Positions 51,943 through 61,748 are shown, numbered from the stretch's first letter. The stretch: 63,133 bases of DNA from Planctomycetota bacterium (GCA_027622195.1 JAQBZO010000009.1:1-63133), one strand, 5' to 3'. Program-made: numbers and translations. The notes: generated by a model not told the origin, from the letters alone.

Positions 51943-52914
51943 ATGCCGACCGATCTTCCATCGGGCCGTGTTCAGCCTCGCTTCGCGGGCATCGCCACAT
52001 TCATGCGCGTTCCACTGCTTGCATTGGTGCGTCCAGAGCATCAACCAGTGGATTGGGTGATTTACGGTGTTCCATTCGATGGTGGAACGACCTATCACCC
52101 AGGCGCTCGATTTGGTCCTCGCGCGATTCGAGATGCATCGCAGTACATCAAACCAATCAACTTTGAAGCAGAGTTGGATTTGGCGCGCGAGTTTTCAATG
52201 GCGGACGGAGGCGATGCGCCAGTGGCTCCTTTCTCATGCGAAGGAACACTCGAGTCAGTCGTCGAATTCGCTGAAGATCTCGGTGATCCATCGAGGACCA
52301 AGTTGCTCGCACTTGGCGGAGACCACAGCATCGCACTCGCCAACATCCGAGTGGCCTGGGAGCGAGCGGGTCGTCCCGCCTCAGGACTTCCCCTGTTGCA
52401 TTTCGACGCGCACCTCGACACAGCCGAGGCGATTTGGGATGAGCGTTATGGTCACGCATCATTCCTTCGACGCGGCATTGAAGATGGATGCATCGATCCA
52501 GAGCGCACCCTTTCGATCGGATTTCGCGGTCCTTTGAATACGATGGAAGACTTGGAATACGCGACAGGGAAGGGAATCGAAGTCGTTCCGATGTCCCGCT
52601 GGATCGACGACCGCAAGGGAGTCGATCGGTCCATCGCGCAGTGGCGCGCATCGATCAACCAAGATCCTGTCTACGTCACCTTTGATATCGATTGCATTGA
52701 TCCGGCATTCGCGCCTGGCACAGGCACTCCATGTTGCGGAGGATTCTCCACCGCCGAAGTGCTCTCTATTCTTCGACGATTCGAAACGATGCGACTCGCG
52801 GGAGCCGATGTCGTCGAAGTCTGTCCTTCGCGTGATGTCGCCGAGATCACAGCGCTCGCGGCGTCCCATGTCGCGTTCGAGATTCTCTCGCTCGACGCTG
52901 GATCACGCGGTTGA
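51943..52914 (+). CDS. arginase/agmatinase-family ureohydrolase
   Basis: The 323-residue protein has the binuclear manganese motifs GGDHSIAL, DAHLDT and FDIDCIDPAFAPGTGTP, closest in pattern to agmatinases. In this position, after astA and astD, a substrate such as N-succinylarginine (giving succinylornithine and urea) or arginine itself is plausible; agmatine or guanidinobutyrate is the conventional alternative. Its 3' end overlaps convergent glyS by 12 bases. No astB was found in the window. Confidence 0.88.
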   Translation: MPTDLPSGRVQPRFAGIATFMRVPLLALVRPEHQPVDWVIYGVPFDGGTTYHPGARFGPRAIRDASQYIKPINFEAELDLAREFSMADGGDAPVAPFSCEGTLESVVEFAEDLGDPSRTKLLALGGDHSIALANIRVAWERAGRPASGLPLLHFDAHLDTAEAIWDERYGHASFLRRGIEDGCIDPERTLSIGFRGPLNTMEDLEYATGKGIEVVPMSRWIDDRKGVDRSIAQWRASINQDPVYVTFDIDCIDPAFAPGTGTPCCGGFSTAEVLSILRRFETMRLAGADVVEVCPSRDVAEITALAASHVAFEILSLDAGSRG

Positions 52915-54453
52915 ATCGAGTTTGTCGTCAAGCCAAGAGCCGACTTGATCCGCGGCGATTCGCTCTTGGGCGAGCGTGTCGCGGTGTCGCACGGTAACGG
53001 TTCCCGAAGACAAACTGTCTCCATCCACCGTGAAGCAGAATGGAGTTCCTGCTTCGTCCATGCGCGCGTATCGCTTGCCGATGGACTGCTTCTCATCGAA
53101 CTCGACCGCATGTTTCTTGCGGAGCGATCGGTAAATGCCCTCCGCCATTTCGGGCATTCCTTCTTTGTTCACGAGTGGATACACAGCCGCCTTGATCGGT
53201 GCCATGCGTGGATGGAACTTCATGTACACGCCACTCGCGCGCGCGGGATCGGGTGTGTACGCCTCGCACAGTAAAGCCAAGGTTCCGCGGTCTGCGCCAG
53301 CGGATGGTTCGATCACATGCGGAAAGTAACGCTCGTTGCGCTCTTGGTCGAAGTAACGCAACTTTTCTCCCTTGCCGCAGTGAGTCGCATGCGCCTTGAG
53401 ATCGAAGTCGGCGCGGTGGGCGATTCCTTCGAGTTCTCCGAATCCCGGTGCGGTAAATGGGAACCGATATTCAATGTCGCTCGTGCCAGCGCCTTCCTTG
53501 GCATAGTGGGCGAGCTCATCGCGATCATGCTCGCGCAGAATGAGGTTTCCGCTGCCGAGTCCGATCGATTGCCACCAGCGGAATCGTTCGTCGCGCCACC
53601 ATCGGTACCACTCTGGTGCTGATTCCGGGCGGATGAAGAACTCGATTTCCATTTGCTCAAACTCGCGCGATCGGAAGGTGAAATTGCGAGGAGTCACTTC
53701 GTTGCGAAATGCCTTTCCAATCTGAGCGATCCCGAATGGAACCTTGACGCGACTCGTGTCGACGACATTCCAGAAGTTGGTGAAGATGCCTTGTGCCGTT
53801 TCGGGGCGAAGATAGGCGGAAGAATCGTCGGACTCGATCGCTCCGACATTGGTCTTGAACATGAGACTGAATTGGCGGGGCTCAGTGAGTGATCCAGGCG
53901 CAGACGCGTCTGGACCAACACAGCGTGCTCGATCCGTTTCGCTCAGCGTGGTGAACAGTCGCATCGTGTGCGAAGCAGGATCTGGAGAATCAATGCGCTC
54001 ATACTTGCAAAGAGTCTTGATCGCCTTCGCCTTCGCATCATCGTCCGATTCGAGGAATGCAAAGAGACGAGCATCGGGTGCAGTTCGTCCAATCACCACG
54101 AGATGATCAGCGCGGTAGCGAGCTTTCGATTCTCGACAATCCACCATTGGGTCATTGAATCCTCCGACATGCCCACTCGCGATCCATGTCTTGGGATTCA
54201 TGATGATCGTGCAGTCCACGCCGACGATGTCGACGGCATTGCCGTCAGGACCAATAAGTTCTCGTTCGACGACATCGCTCCACCAAGCTTGCTTGAGGTT
54301 TCTCTTGAGCGCGGTGCCGAGTGGTCCGTAATCCCAGAATCCGTTGATGCCGCCATAAATTTCGCTCGACTGAAAGATGAAGCCGCGGCGGCGGCAGAGT
54401 GAAACGACGGACTCCATCGTGGGCCGAGTGGATGGTGCAACTGGTTCAGACAT
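52903..54453 (-). CDS. glyS: glycyl-tRNA synthetase (dimeric, archaeal/eukaryotic type)
   Basis: This single-chain class II GlyRS charges tRNA-Gly. The 516-residue protein begins with SLCRRRGFIFQSSEIYGG and contains WDYGPLG, ASGHVGGFNDPMVDC, motif 2 KAFRNEVTPRNFTFRSREF and motif 3 GADRGTLALL. The C-terminal anticodon-binding domain begins near PIKAAVYPLV. It belongs to the alpha2 class rather than the alpha2beta2 GlyQ/GlyS form. It stands alone between convergent and divergent neighbours. Confidence 0.95.
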   Translation of the reverse strand: MSEPVAPSTRPTMESVVSLCRRRGFIFQSSEIYGGINGFWDYGPLGTALKRNLKQAWWSDVVERELIGPDGNAVDIVGVDCTIIMNPKTWIASGHVGGFNDPMVDCRESKARYRADHLVVIGRTAPDARLFAFLESDDDAKAKAIKTLCKYERIDSPDPASHTMRLFTTLSETDRARCVGPDASAPGSLTEPRQFSLMFKTNVGAIESDDSSAYLRPETAQGIFTNFWNVVDTSRVKVPFGIAQIGKAFRNEVTPRNFTFRSREFEQMEIEFFIRPESAPEWYRWWRDERFRWWQSIGLGSGNLILREHDRDELAHYAKEGAGTSDIEYRFPFTAPGFGELEGIAHRADFDLKAHATHCGKGEKLRYFDQERNERYFPHVIEPSAGADRGTLALLCEAYTPDPARASGVYMKFHPRMAPIKAAVYPLVNKEGMPEMAEGIYRSLRKKHAVEFDEKQSIGKRYARMDEAGTPFCFTVDGDSLSSGTVTVRHRDTLAQERIAADQVGSWLDDKLDSTA

Positions 54454-54513
54454 GAGATTGCAATCCTACTCCATGCGACCATTGCCTTCCTCTCATCGGA
54501 TACCCTGCGCGAT

Positions 54514-55206
54514 ATGAACTTCCACGGACTCGACTGCATGGTGACAGGCGGAACAGGAGCACTCGGTCGCGCCGTGTGCGCGGCCCTCCTCGAGTACGGA
54601 GCCGATGTTCACGCGACCTATGTGTTGGACTCGGACGCAGAGTGGATGATGAAATCATTGCCTCGCGTGCGACTGCATCGTGTCGATCTCGCTGACGCTG
54701 CGCAAGTCCACGAGGCCTACAGTTCCCTTCCATCTTTGGCAGCAAGCATTCACTGCGCGGGAGGATTCGTGTATGGGTCCATCGCGGACACGAATGAACA
54801 CGACATCGAATCGATGTGGAAGATCAATGCGGTGACCACGTTCAATGCATGCAAGGAAGCGGTGCGCGTCATGCGCCACTTTGGGCAGGGAGGAAGAATC
54901 GTGAATGTCGCGGGTCGCCCAGCACTCGAGCCAGCCAGCGGATTCGCGGCGTATGCGATGTCGAAAGCAGCGGTGTGCTCGCTGACGCGCACCCTCTCAG
55001 TGGAACTCGACGGTGAGGGCATTCTCGTCAATGCGGTGGTTCCATCCATCATTGATACTCCTGCAAACCGCGCTGCGATGAAGGACGCCGATCTCTCGAA
55101 GTGGGTCACACCCATTGAGATCGCCGCACGAATCCTCGCCCTCGCGAGCCCCGACAACACCTCGGTGACTGGACGAATCATGCCGGTCTACAGCCCGAGG
55201 GAATAG
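54514..55206 (+). CDS. short-chain dehydrogenase/reductase-family protein
   Basis: The 230-residue protein has the NAD(P)-binding TGGTGALG, HCAGG in the NNAG position and a YxxxK motif in YAMSKAAV. The catalytic Ser normally 13 residues before the Tyr is Gly (AGRPALEP region), so activity may be altered or lost. The substrate is unknown. It starts 60 bp from the divergent glyS and is convergent with folE. Confidence 0.85.
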   Translation: MNFHGLDCMVTGGTGALGRAVCAALLEYGADVHATYVLDSDAEWMMKSLPRVRLHRVDLADAAQVHEAYSSLPSLAASIHCAGGFVYGSIADTNEHDIESMWKINAVTTFNACKEAVRVMRHFGQGGRIVNVAGRPALEPASGFAAYAMSKAAVCSLTRTLSVELDGEGILVNAVVPSIIDTPANRAAMKDADLSKWVTPIEIAARILALASPDNTSVTGRIMPVYSPRE

Positions 55207-55224
55207 CGCGATGGCGCAGGACGA

Positions 55225-55821
55225 CTAGTACGTCTTCGTCATCGAGATCAACTTGAAGAACTCGGCGCGCGTGGAGGAATTGTCGAGGAATTCTCCCGTC
55301 AACTTGCTGGTGGTGGTCCACGCGAGCGGTTGTTGGACTCCTCGGTAGCACATGCAATAGTGTCGTGCTTGAATGACCACGGCGACTCCGCGTGGTTTCA
55401 AACTGCTCTGAATCGCCTCGGCGATTTGCGCAGTGAGCTTCTCTTGCACTTGCAATCGCTTCGCATAAATCTCAACGACCTTGGCGAGCTTCGAAAGTCC
55501 AACCACACTTCCATTGGGGATGTACGCCACATGCGCCTTGCCGACGAATGGAACCATGTGATGCTCGCAGTGACTGTGCAGCTCGATGTCTGACAAGAGG
55601 ACCATCTCGTCGTACCCTGCGATTTCGGTGAAGGTTTTGCTGAGCGGCTCTTTCGGATCCTGTGCATAGCCCGCGAAGTGCTCATGCATCGCCTTCACGA
55701 CGCGTTTGGGAGTGTCGAGCAACCCCTCACGATCTGGGTTCTCGCCCGCATACTTCAAGAGGCAGCGAACGGCAGCCATCGCTTCGCGAACTGTGGGATC
55801 GTTTGGATCAGGATCAATCAT
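55225..55821 (-). CDS. folE: GTP cyclohydrolase I
   Basis: FolE converts GTP to dihydroneopterin triphosphate, the first step of folate (and preQ0) synthesis. The 198-residue protein has [19 protein letters not shown] with the zinc/substrate residues, [21 protein letters not shown] and [11 protein letters not shown]. Its product supports the folate used by Fmt and FolD, and the queuosine precursor acted on by QueA, all encoded in this window. Confidence 0.96.
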   Translation of the reverse strand: MIDPDPNDPTVREAMAAVRCLLKYAGENPDREGLLDTPKRVVKAMHEHFAGYAQDPKEPLSKTFTEIAGYDEMVLLSDIELHSHCEHHMVPFVGKAHVAYIPNGSVVGLSKLAKVVEIYAKRLQVQEKLTAQIAEAIQSSLKPRGVAVVIQARHYCMCYRGVQQPLAWTTTSKLTGEFLDNSSTRAEFFKLISMTKTY

Positions 55822-55860
55822 GGGGTGCCGATTGTAGACGGTGCGCGGTACGCTTCTCGT

Positions 55861-56664
55861 ATGTCGAGCATGAATCGTTTTGCCCTCTGGCGACGACGGC
55901 TGGTGTGGACCGTTGTCTCAGCGGCGCTTTTGCTCGTCCTTGCATTCGTCAGCATCGACTTTTTGGCCGCGATGGCCCTGCGATCAGTGGGTTCTTCGGC
56001 GCTTGGAGTCTCGGTCGACGCCTCGAATGTCCATGTCGGGCTGACCAATGGCCCTTGCACCATCGCGAATCTTGCCATTCAAAATCCAGCGGGATGCACC
56101 GAGGCGAACTTTCTTCTCGTGCGCACAATATCGGTGGATGCTTCAGCCAAGGCGTTCCTCGAACCCGTGGTCATGATTCCATCGGTGTCGATCACTGGGA
56201 TCACACTCGACCTTGAACGGCTCAGCGAGGGGGGAACGAATGCACAGGTACTGCTTAATCACATGGCGAAAGTGAAGGGAACGCAGCGCCAAGATCCCAC
56301 TGCCTCATCCCAAGGCACTCGGGTGATCATTGCCGAACTCGTCCTCAGCGACATCACACTTCACGCTGGCGCGAGGGTGTCGATCGTCCCCCTTGGCGCG
56401 ACACTTCATAAGGATCGAATCGTCCTCAAGAATGTGGACTCTGCTGCGAGCGATCTTGGAGTTGGACATCAATTGATCTCCCTTCTTACCGAGACAGTCG
56501 TGGCTGCGATCATCGACTCGTTCGGCGACCAGTTGTCATCTGCGGTGAAGTCCGCCATTCAAGGAGCGGCATCCGTCTTGGATGAGGTCGGGGGAAAGCA
56601 GTTGCAAGACCTCGGAAATTCGATCGGCAAGATACTCGGTGGACTTCCCAAAGGAGATTCCTGA
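55861..56664 (+). CDS. membrane-anchored hypothetical protein (AsmA-like architecture)
   Basis: The 267-residue protein has a short basic N-terminus, one membrane helix ([19 protein letters not shown]) and an extracytoplasmic beta-rich part. The pattern [29 protein letters not shown], quoted as [16 protein letters not shown], resembles the repeated strands of AsmA or LEA-like envelope proteins. The C-terminal 70 residues are amphipathic and Ala/Leu-rich. I do not recognise a specific family. The next gene starts three bases after its stop. Confidence 0.7.
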   Translation: MSSMNRFALWRRRLVWTVVSAALLLVLAFVSIDFLAAMALRSVGSSALGVSVDASNVHVGLTNGPCTIANLAIQNPAGCTEANFLLVRTISVDASAKAFLEPVVMIPSVSITGITLDLERLSEGGTNAQVLLNHMAKVKGTQRQDPTASSQGTRVIIAELVLSDITLHAGARVSIVPLGATLHKDRIVLKNVDSAASDLGVGHQLISLLTETVVAAIIDSFGDQLSSAVKSAIQGAASVLDEVGGKQLQDLGNSIGKILGGLPKGDS

Positions 56665-56666
56665 CG

Positions 56667-57635
56667 ATGGATCCGCTTCCAGAAGGATGGCGTGGGCGCG
56701 ACGATGGTCCCGATGCGGATGCGCAGCGTTGGCATCAGCGCGTGCAGCCGTGGAGGGTCGATTCCGCGTCGAGTCCTGGCGACATCGTCATCATCGGATA
56801 TGCAACCGACCGCGGTGTCACGCTCAATGGTGGTCGCGCAGGAGCGTCCGAAGGGCCTCGCGCTCTTCGTCGTGCCACATCCAACTTGCCCGTGCATTTC
56901 AAGGTGGGACTCTGGGATGCAGGCGATTGCGGGCGAGATGACCCGAGCGTTGAGCCATCGCAACGCGAACTCTCGACGCGCGTCGCGCAGGTGCGAGCAT
57001 CGGGTGGACGTCCACTCGTTTTTGGCGGAGGACATGATGTCGCATTCGGGAACTGGATGGGACTGTTCGAATCACTCTCGTGCGAGGCATCCAAAGAAGG
57101 ACTGATCTCGATCAACCTCGATGCCCACTTGGATAATCGTCCTCTTCCTGCCACGGGACCCAACAGCGGCACGAGTTACACCCAGATGCAAAACGTCTGT
57201 CATACCGCTGCAGTGCCATTTCGTGCTGCCGTTTTCGGATTAGCGCGTGAATGCAATACGGCCGCGCTCATCAAGCGTGCAGCACTCGCTGGAGAGACGA
57301 TTGTGTGGCGCGACGAAATGATGAATCCCACTCTGTGCGCCGAGAGTATTCGTCGCGTGGTTTCTGGAACCGGGCCGATTCACCTCACGATCGACCTCGA
57401 TGTCCTTTCTGCAAGCACGGCTCCCGGAGTCAGCGCGCCCACGGGCATCGGTGTCTCGGCAGCGGATGTCCTTCGCGTCCTCTCGATTTTGCCGTGGAAC
57501 CGAGTGATCGGTGTCGACATCGCCGAACTTGCCCCGTCACTTGAAACGGATGGGCGCACTGCTCGGACCGCTGGTTCCATCGCCTTCGCAGTCGTCGATC
57601 ATTGGATCCACGGAGCATCGTCCCCGTGCGCATAG
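56667..57635 (+). CDS. formimidoylglutamase-like arginase-family protein
   Basis: The 322-residue protein carries ureohydrolase motifs FGGGHDVAFGN, NLDAHLDNRP and TIDLDVLSAST, with NGGRAGASEGP near residue 53 and SGTSYTQM after the metal site. These are closer to HutG (formimidoylglutamase) than to agmatinase. No other hut genes are present, so the substrate stays open. AAGGAG lies about ten bases before the ATG. The ROK kinase start lies inside its last ten bases, so the two are coupled. Confidence 0.8.
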   Translation: MDPLPEGWRGRDDGPDADAQRWHQRVQPWRVDSASSPGDIVIIGYATDRGVTLNGGRAGASEGPRALRRATSNLPVHFKVGLWDAGDCGRDDPSVEPSQRELSTRVAQVRASGGRPLVFGGGHDVAFGNWMGLFESLSCEASKEGLISINLDAHLDNRPLPATGPNSGTSYTQMQNVCHTAAVPFRAAVFGLARECNTAALIKRAALAGETIVWRDEMMNPTLCAESIRRVVSGTGPIHLTIDLDVLSASTAPGVSAPTGIGVSAADVLRVLSILPWNRVIGVDIAELAPSLETDGRTARTAGSIAFAVVDHWIHGASSPCA

Positions 57636-58552
57636 GCATCGACCTCGGCGGAACAAAGATCGAGGGAGTGGCGCTGTTCGATGATGGGAGCGAGTCAGAT
57701 CGAATTCGCATGGCCACGCCCAAAGGCGATTACGGAGCCACACTTTCAGCGATTGCAACCATTGTGGATCAACTCGATTCATCGTCGACTCGCAGTGCGG
57801 TGGTTGGACTTGGTCATCCGGGAAGTCGATGTCCGCGCACAGGACAACATCGCAACGCGAACTCCACTTGCCTCAACGGTCGATCACTCGTTGAAGATCT
57901 CTCGAAGTTGATTCGTCGACCACTTCGAGCGGCGAATGATGCGAACTGTTTCGCGCTGAGTGAAGCGTGCGATGGATCAGGAGCCATCGTCGGTGCGCGC
58001 ACCGTCTTCGGAGTCATCCTCGGTACTGGTGTCGGAGGAGGCGTTGTCGTCGATCAACGCGTGGTCGAAGGGGCCAATGGAGTCGCGGGAGAGTGGGGAC
58101 ACATTCCCCTCGGCATCGCAAGCGGAGCGGAACGCGCGGCTCGCCCGTGCTACTGCGGACTCAGCGGCTGCCTCGAAACATTTTGCAGTGGACCCGCCGT
58201 CGCGAAGGAATTCGCATCGCTGACCGGTGACTCCATCGCTCTCGAAGCAATCGCCACGCGCGCTGCATCAGGAGACTTTCATGCCGTTGCGGCGATGGAT
58301 CGATTCGTCGACCGACTCAGTTCAGCCATGGCATCAGTCGTTCAGATTCTGGATCCAGATGTCATCGTCCTCGGCGGAGGCGTTTCGCAGTGGAGTGGGT
58401 TGCCAGAACGGCTCAGCGAATCCATCGCGTCGCGCGTCTTCGGAAAATCTTTTCGGACTCCGATTCTCTTGCCAAAACACAAAGACTCAAGTGGCGTGCG
58501 CGGCGCGGCGTGGCTTTGGACAGTGGCCGAATCGATCGGGTCGCATGAGTGA
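57626..58552 (+). CDS. ROK-family sugar kinase
   Basis: ROK kinases phosphorylate glucose, fructose or N-acyl hexosamines with ATP. The 308-residue protein starts RIGIDLGGTKIEGVAL and has GVILGTGVGGG, GEWGH and the zinc motif CYCGLSGCLETFCSG. A GTG start at 57626 overlaps the upstream gene by ten bases. The sugar is not determined by sequence. Its 3' end overlaps the convergent oxidase gene by 66 bases, the longest convergent overlap in the window. Confidence 0.9.
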   Translation: MRIGIDLGGTKIEGVALFDDGSESDRIRMATPKGDYGATLSAIATIVDQLDSSSTRSAVVGLGHPGSRCPRTGQHRNANSTCLNGRSLVEDLSKLIRRPLRAANDANCFALSEACDGSGAIVGARTVFGVILGTGVGGGVVVDQRVVEGANGVAGEWGHIPLGIASGAERAARPCYCGLSGCLETFCSGPAVAKEFASLTGDSIALEAIATRAASGDFHAVAAMDRFVDRLSSAMASVVQILDPDVIVLGGGVSQWSGLPERLSESIASRVFGKSFRTPILLPKHKDSSGVRGAAWLWTVAESIGSHE

Positions 58553-59773
58553 GAGGTCGATTTCGGGCTTTTCCCCAATGACCAATTGAGAGAGGGCGCG
58601 TCCAGCGATCGGTCCAAGAGTCATCCCAAGCATTGCATGTCCTGTCCCGACGAGTAATCCTGGAATGGAATCAATGGCTCCGACAGCGGGCATTCCATCG
58701 GGAAGAGCGGGGCGGTATCCAGCCCATTCTTCAGTGACCGCACCCATCTCGACTCCGGGAATGTAACGCCTCGCTCCTGTGCGAAGTGCGTCGAGTCTCG
58801 ATTGCAACCAAGGCTTTCCGAGTGGACCGATCTCGAGCGTGCCTGCGAGCCGAAGTGCGTGTCCTGTTGGAGTGACCGCGATGAAAGTTTCAGCCAGAAC
58901 ACACGCTGTTTCGGGATGATCGGCGACCCCCTCGAGTCGAACGTTGTATCCACGCGCTCCCTGAAGAGGCGTCGAGATGCCCAGTAGTTCGAGCAGCGAC
59001 TTGCTCCACACTCCACCAGCAATGACGATGGTGGATGCATCAATCACCTCGCCGTTCGCAAGCGCAACGGCGCGCACGGCCCCCGACTTGTCGAGCAAGA
59101 CGGATTGGACGTCGGCATCACTCCGCATCGACACGCCGAGTTCACCGCACGACTTTGCGAGCGCACGCATATACGCGCGTGGGTCACAGATCGCACTGTC
59201 TCTCCAGTGAATCGCACCTGCAATGTTCGGCGAAAAGCACGAGTTGCGCCGCCGCAACTCAGCACCACTCACTCGATCGCAGGTGTATCCCATTGGACGA
59301 ACCAAGTGTCCCTCGTGGTCTGCCTCGTTGAGCGCGTCGTCCGTCATGCAGACCGCAATCCATCCTGTCTTTTTGAAGAGGCAGGGAGCGGATGATGCCT
59401 CCATGAATCGCTCGATGCAACGCATCGAAGCCCACCCTTGCTCACAGAGTGAAACCATCGTTGTTTCCATCCACGACTGCGTGCAATGGCGATGAAATGT
59501 CCAGAGCCAAGAGAGTACTTCGCGGTCGAGTGTGGGGCGAATGTAGAGCGGGCTCGTTCGCGAGAGCATCCATCGAAGACCCCGCCAACTCACACCAGGT
59601 CGGGTCAATGGAACATGACCGAACGAGAGCATGCCCGCATTGCCGCACGAAGCTTGATCGTGGACGACTGCCCGGTCCAGCACGACGACTCGCCGTCCGC
59701 GCTGCGCGAGTTCCCACGCCGTCGACAGCCCGACGATGCCCGAACCAACAATAATGACGCATCCCTCTCGCAT
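58487..59773 (-). CDS. DadA-like FAD-dependent amino-acid dehydrogenase
   Basis: The 428-residue protein begins with the FAD-binding Rossmann motif VIIVGSGIVGLSTAWELA. The DadA-type CGNAGMLSFGHVPLTRPG follows near residue 45, and a C-terminal GLLVGTGHAMLGMTLGP closes the FAD fold. D-amino acids or D-hydroxyproline are likely substrates, with electrons passed to the membrane. The ATG at 59773 fits the family N-terminus. It is divergent from the Gfo/Idh gene. Confidence 0.87.
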   Translation of the reverse strand: MREGCVIIVGSGIVGLSTAWELAQRGRRVVVLDRAVVHDQASCGNAGMLSFGHVPLTRPGVSWRGLRWMLSRTSPLYIRPTLDREVLSWLWTFHRHCTQSWMETTMVSLCEQGWASMRCIERFMEASSAPCLFKKTGWIAVCMTDDALNEADHEGHLVRPMGYTCDRVSGAELRRRNSCFSPNIAGAIHWRDSAICDPRAYMRALAKSCGELGVSMRSDADVQSVLLDKSGAVRAVALANGEVIDASTIVIAGGVWSKSLLELLGISTPLQGARGYNVRLEGVADHPETACVLAETFIAVTPTGHALRLAGTLEIGPLGKPWLQSRLDALRTGARRYIPGVEMGAVTEEWAGYRPALPDGMPAVGAIDSIPGLLVGTGHAMLGMTLGPIAGRALSQLVIGEKPEIDLSLMRPDRFGHCPKPRRAAHAT

Positions 59774-59825
59774 GGGGTGGGCATCGTACGAATCTCGCGG
59801 CGATCGCGCCGTATGCTCAACCATC

Positions 59826-60905
59826 ATGAGTTTCGGAATCGGCATCGTCGGATGTGGCACCATCGGAAATGTGCACGCTGCGGCAGCGCGACGCGCGGGC
59901 ATTTCAATCAACGCCGCCTGGGATGTCGCAGTCGACCGCGCGGAATTGCTGACTTCGACTTTTGGCGGTCGCGCCTGCCCTGGACTCGCCGAACTTCTTG
60001 CCAGACCAGATGTTGATGCCGTGGCGATTGCGGTGCCGAACGATAGGCACGCGCTCGTCGCGATTCAGTCCCTTCGGGCTGGCAAACATGTTCTGCTCGA
60101 GAAGCCGATGGCGATGAATTTGTTGGAGTGCGATGCGATCAATGCTGCTGTGCGTGAGTCGAAAAAAATGTTGCAGATTGGATTCGTCTGCCGCGGAAGT
60201 CCAACGGCGCAGTGCGTCAAACACTTTCTCGATCGAGGACGCTTCGGTCGGTTGACGCACATCAAGTGCGCTTCGTATCGCCGCCGCGGAGTGCCTGGTC
60301 TGGGAGGTTGGTTCACAACCAAGTCCATTAGTGGCGGAGGTGCCCTCATCGACCTGGGCGTTCACCTCCTTGACCTCTCTCTCTACCTTGCGGGATCTCC
60401 TCGTCCGCTGCGAGTGAGTGGAGCGACTTTTTCGGGAATCGGCAGTGCGATGAAGGACTATGTGTTCACTTCCATGTGGGCAGGACCGCCGAAACTCGAT
60501 GGCATCTGCGATGTCGAGGACGGTGCATCGGCATTCATTCGATGTGAGGGCGGACTGACGATTGAGTTGAATGTGACTTGGGCGGCAAATCTTCCAGAAG
60601 GTCACTTGCAAGATGGAATCTGCGTGCTCGGCGAGCGCGCTGGGGCATCCTTCCAAATCTATGGCCGTGAAGTGCGCATCGCCACTGAAGAAGAGGGACG
60701 CCTCGTCGATATTTGCCCTCACTTTGTCTGCGACGACCCCGAAAAACAAATGTGGGACGCCCAGTATGCGCAGTTCACTGATGCCGTGGTGCGCGGCATC
60801 GCCCCACACGCGTGTGGGAAATCAGGACGCCGCGTACAAGGAGTCGTCGAAGCGATCTACGCGAGTGCTGCATCGTCGGCCGAGGTCGCGGTCGACGCGT
60901 CATAA
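59826..60905 (+). CDS. Gfo/Idh/MocA-family oxidoreductase
   Basis: The 359-residue protein starts with the NAD(P)-binding GIVGCGTIGNVHA and carries the catalytic-Lys motif LLEKPMAMN (EKP). The C-terminal alpha/beta domain includes GGGALIDLGVHLLDLSLYL. Substrates of this family are mostly sugars and inositols. Its stop directly abuts the convergent folD stop, with no base between. The neighbouring ROK kinase could act in the same sugar pathway, but that is weak inference. Confidence 0.9.
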   Translation: MSFGIGIVGCGTIGNVHAAAARRAGISINAAWDVAVDRAELLTSTFGGRACPGLAELLARPDVDAVAIAVPNDRHALVAIQSLRAGKHVLLEKPMAMNLLECDAINAAVRESKKMLQIGFVCRGSPTAQCVKHFLDRGRFGRLTHIKCASYRRRGVPGLGGWFTTKSISGGGALIDLGVHLLDLSLYLAGSPRPLRVSGATFSGIGSAMKDYVFTSMWAGPPKLDGICDVEDGASAFIRCEGGLTIELNVTWAANLPEGHLQDGICVLGERAGASFQIYGREVRIATEEEGRLVDICPHFVCDDPEKQMWDAQYAQFTDAVVRGIAPHACGKSGRRVQGVVEAIYASAASSAEVAVDAS

Positions 60906-61748
60906 TCACGCGCGCGCGGCATCGAGCGTGTTGCGAAGGAGCATCGCCACGGTCATTGGTCCGACTCCACCGGGAACGGGTGAAATCCAACCCGCGATCT
61001 CTGCCACTTCGGGAGCCACATCACCGACCGTTCTTGTTTTTCCATCCGAACCAACCACTCGGTTGATGCCCACATCGATGACGAGTGCTCCGGGCTTCAC
61101 CCACTCGGTGGTGACCAGTCCCGCGACTCCCGCAGCAGCGACAAGGACATCCGCACTGCGGCACAGTGCAGGAAGTTCTGGAGTGAACTTGTTGGTGCTG
61201 ATGACCGTTGCCTCTTCTCGCATGAGCAATACGGCGAGCGGCTTTCCAACAAGGTTCGATGCGCCGATGATGACGCACCGCGCGCCGCGGAGTGTGATGG
61301 CCGTGGACTCGATCATCTCGAGAGCAGCAAGCGCGGTGCAAGGGACGAGACTTCGTCGTCCATACAGCACACGTCCGATGTTGGATGGATTCACACCTTC
61401 CACATCCTTGTCGGGATCGATGAGTGTCTGAAGGGATTCTGCTTCCACTTCCTGCGGAAGGGGAAGATGCAGCATGATCGCATGGACCGCATCATCGGCA
61501 TTGAGCAAGAGAACTCGGCCGGCGATGTCATCGAATCGCGCATCAGCATCGAGCCGATGAAGGTGGTATTCGATGCCAACATTGGCGCAATCACGCGCCT
61601 GATTCTCGGCATAGAGAAGGGCGGATCGGTCTTCTCCGACGAGGACCGCATCGAGGCGGACGGCCGAGCGAGCAGAAGCCACACGCGTTCGAATCGTCGC
61701 TCGAACGCGCTCCGCCATCGCTTTACCGTCCAGTTTCACGGCCGTCAT
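60906..61748 (-). CDS. folD: methylenetetrahydrofolate dehydrogenase/cyclohydrolase
   Basis: FolD interconverts methylene-, methenyl- and 10-formyl-tetrahydrofolate, supplying Fmt and purine synthesis. The 280-residue protein has the YAENQARDC substrate region, LHLPLPQEV, DPDKDVEGVNPSNIGR, the nucleotide-binding GASNLVGKPLAVLL and PVPGGVGPMTVAML. The ATG at 61748 matches the family start. It is divergent from the thioredoxin-fold gene. Confidence 0.95.
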   Translation of the reverse strand: MTAVKLDGKAMAERVRATIRTRVASARSAVRLDAVLVGEDRSALLYAENQARDCANVGIEYHLHRLDADARFDDIAGRVLLLNADDAVHAIMLHLPLPQEVEAESLQTLIDPDKDVEGVNPSNIGRVLYGRRSLVPCTALAALEMIESTAITLRGARCVIIGASNLVGKPLAVLLMREEATVISTNKFTPELPALCRSADVLVAAAGVAGLVTTEWVKPGALVIDVGINRVVGSDGKTRTVGDVAPEVAEIAGWISPVPGGVGPMTVAMLLRNTLDAARA

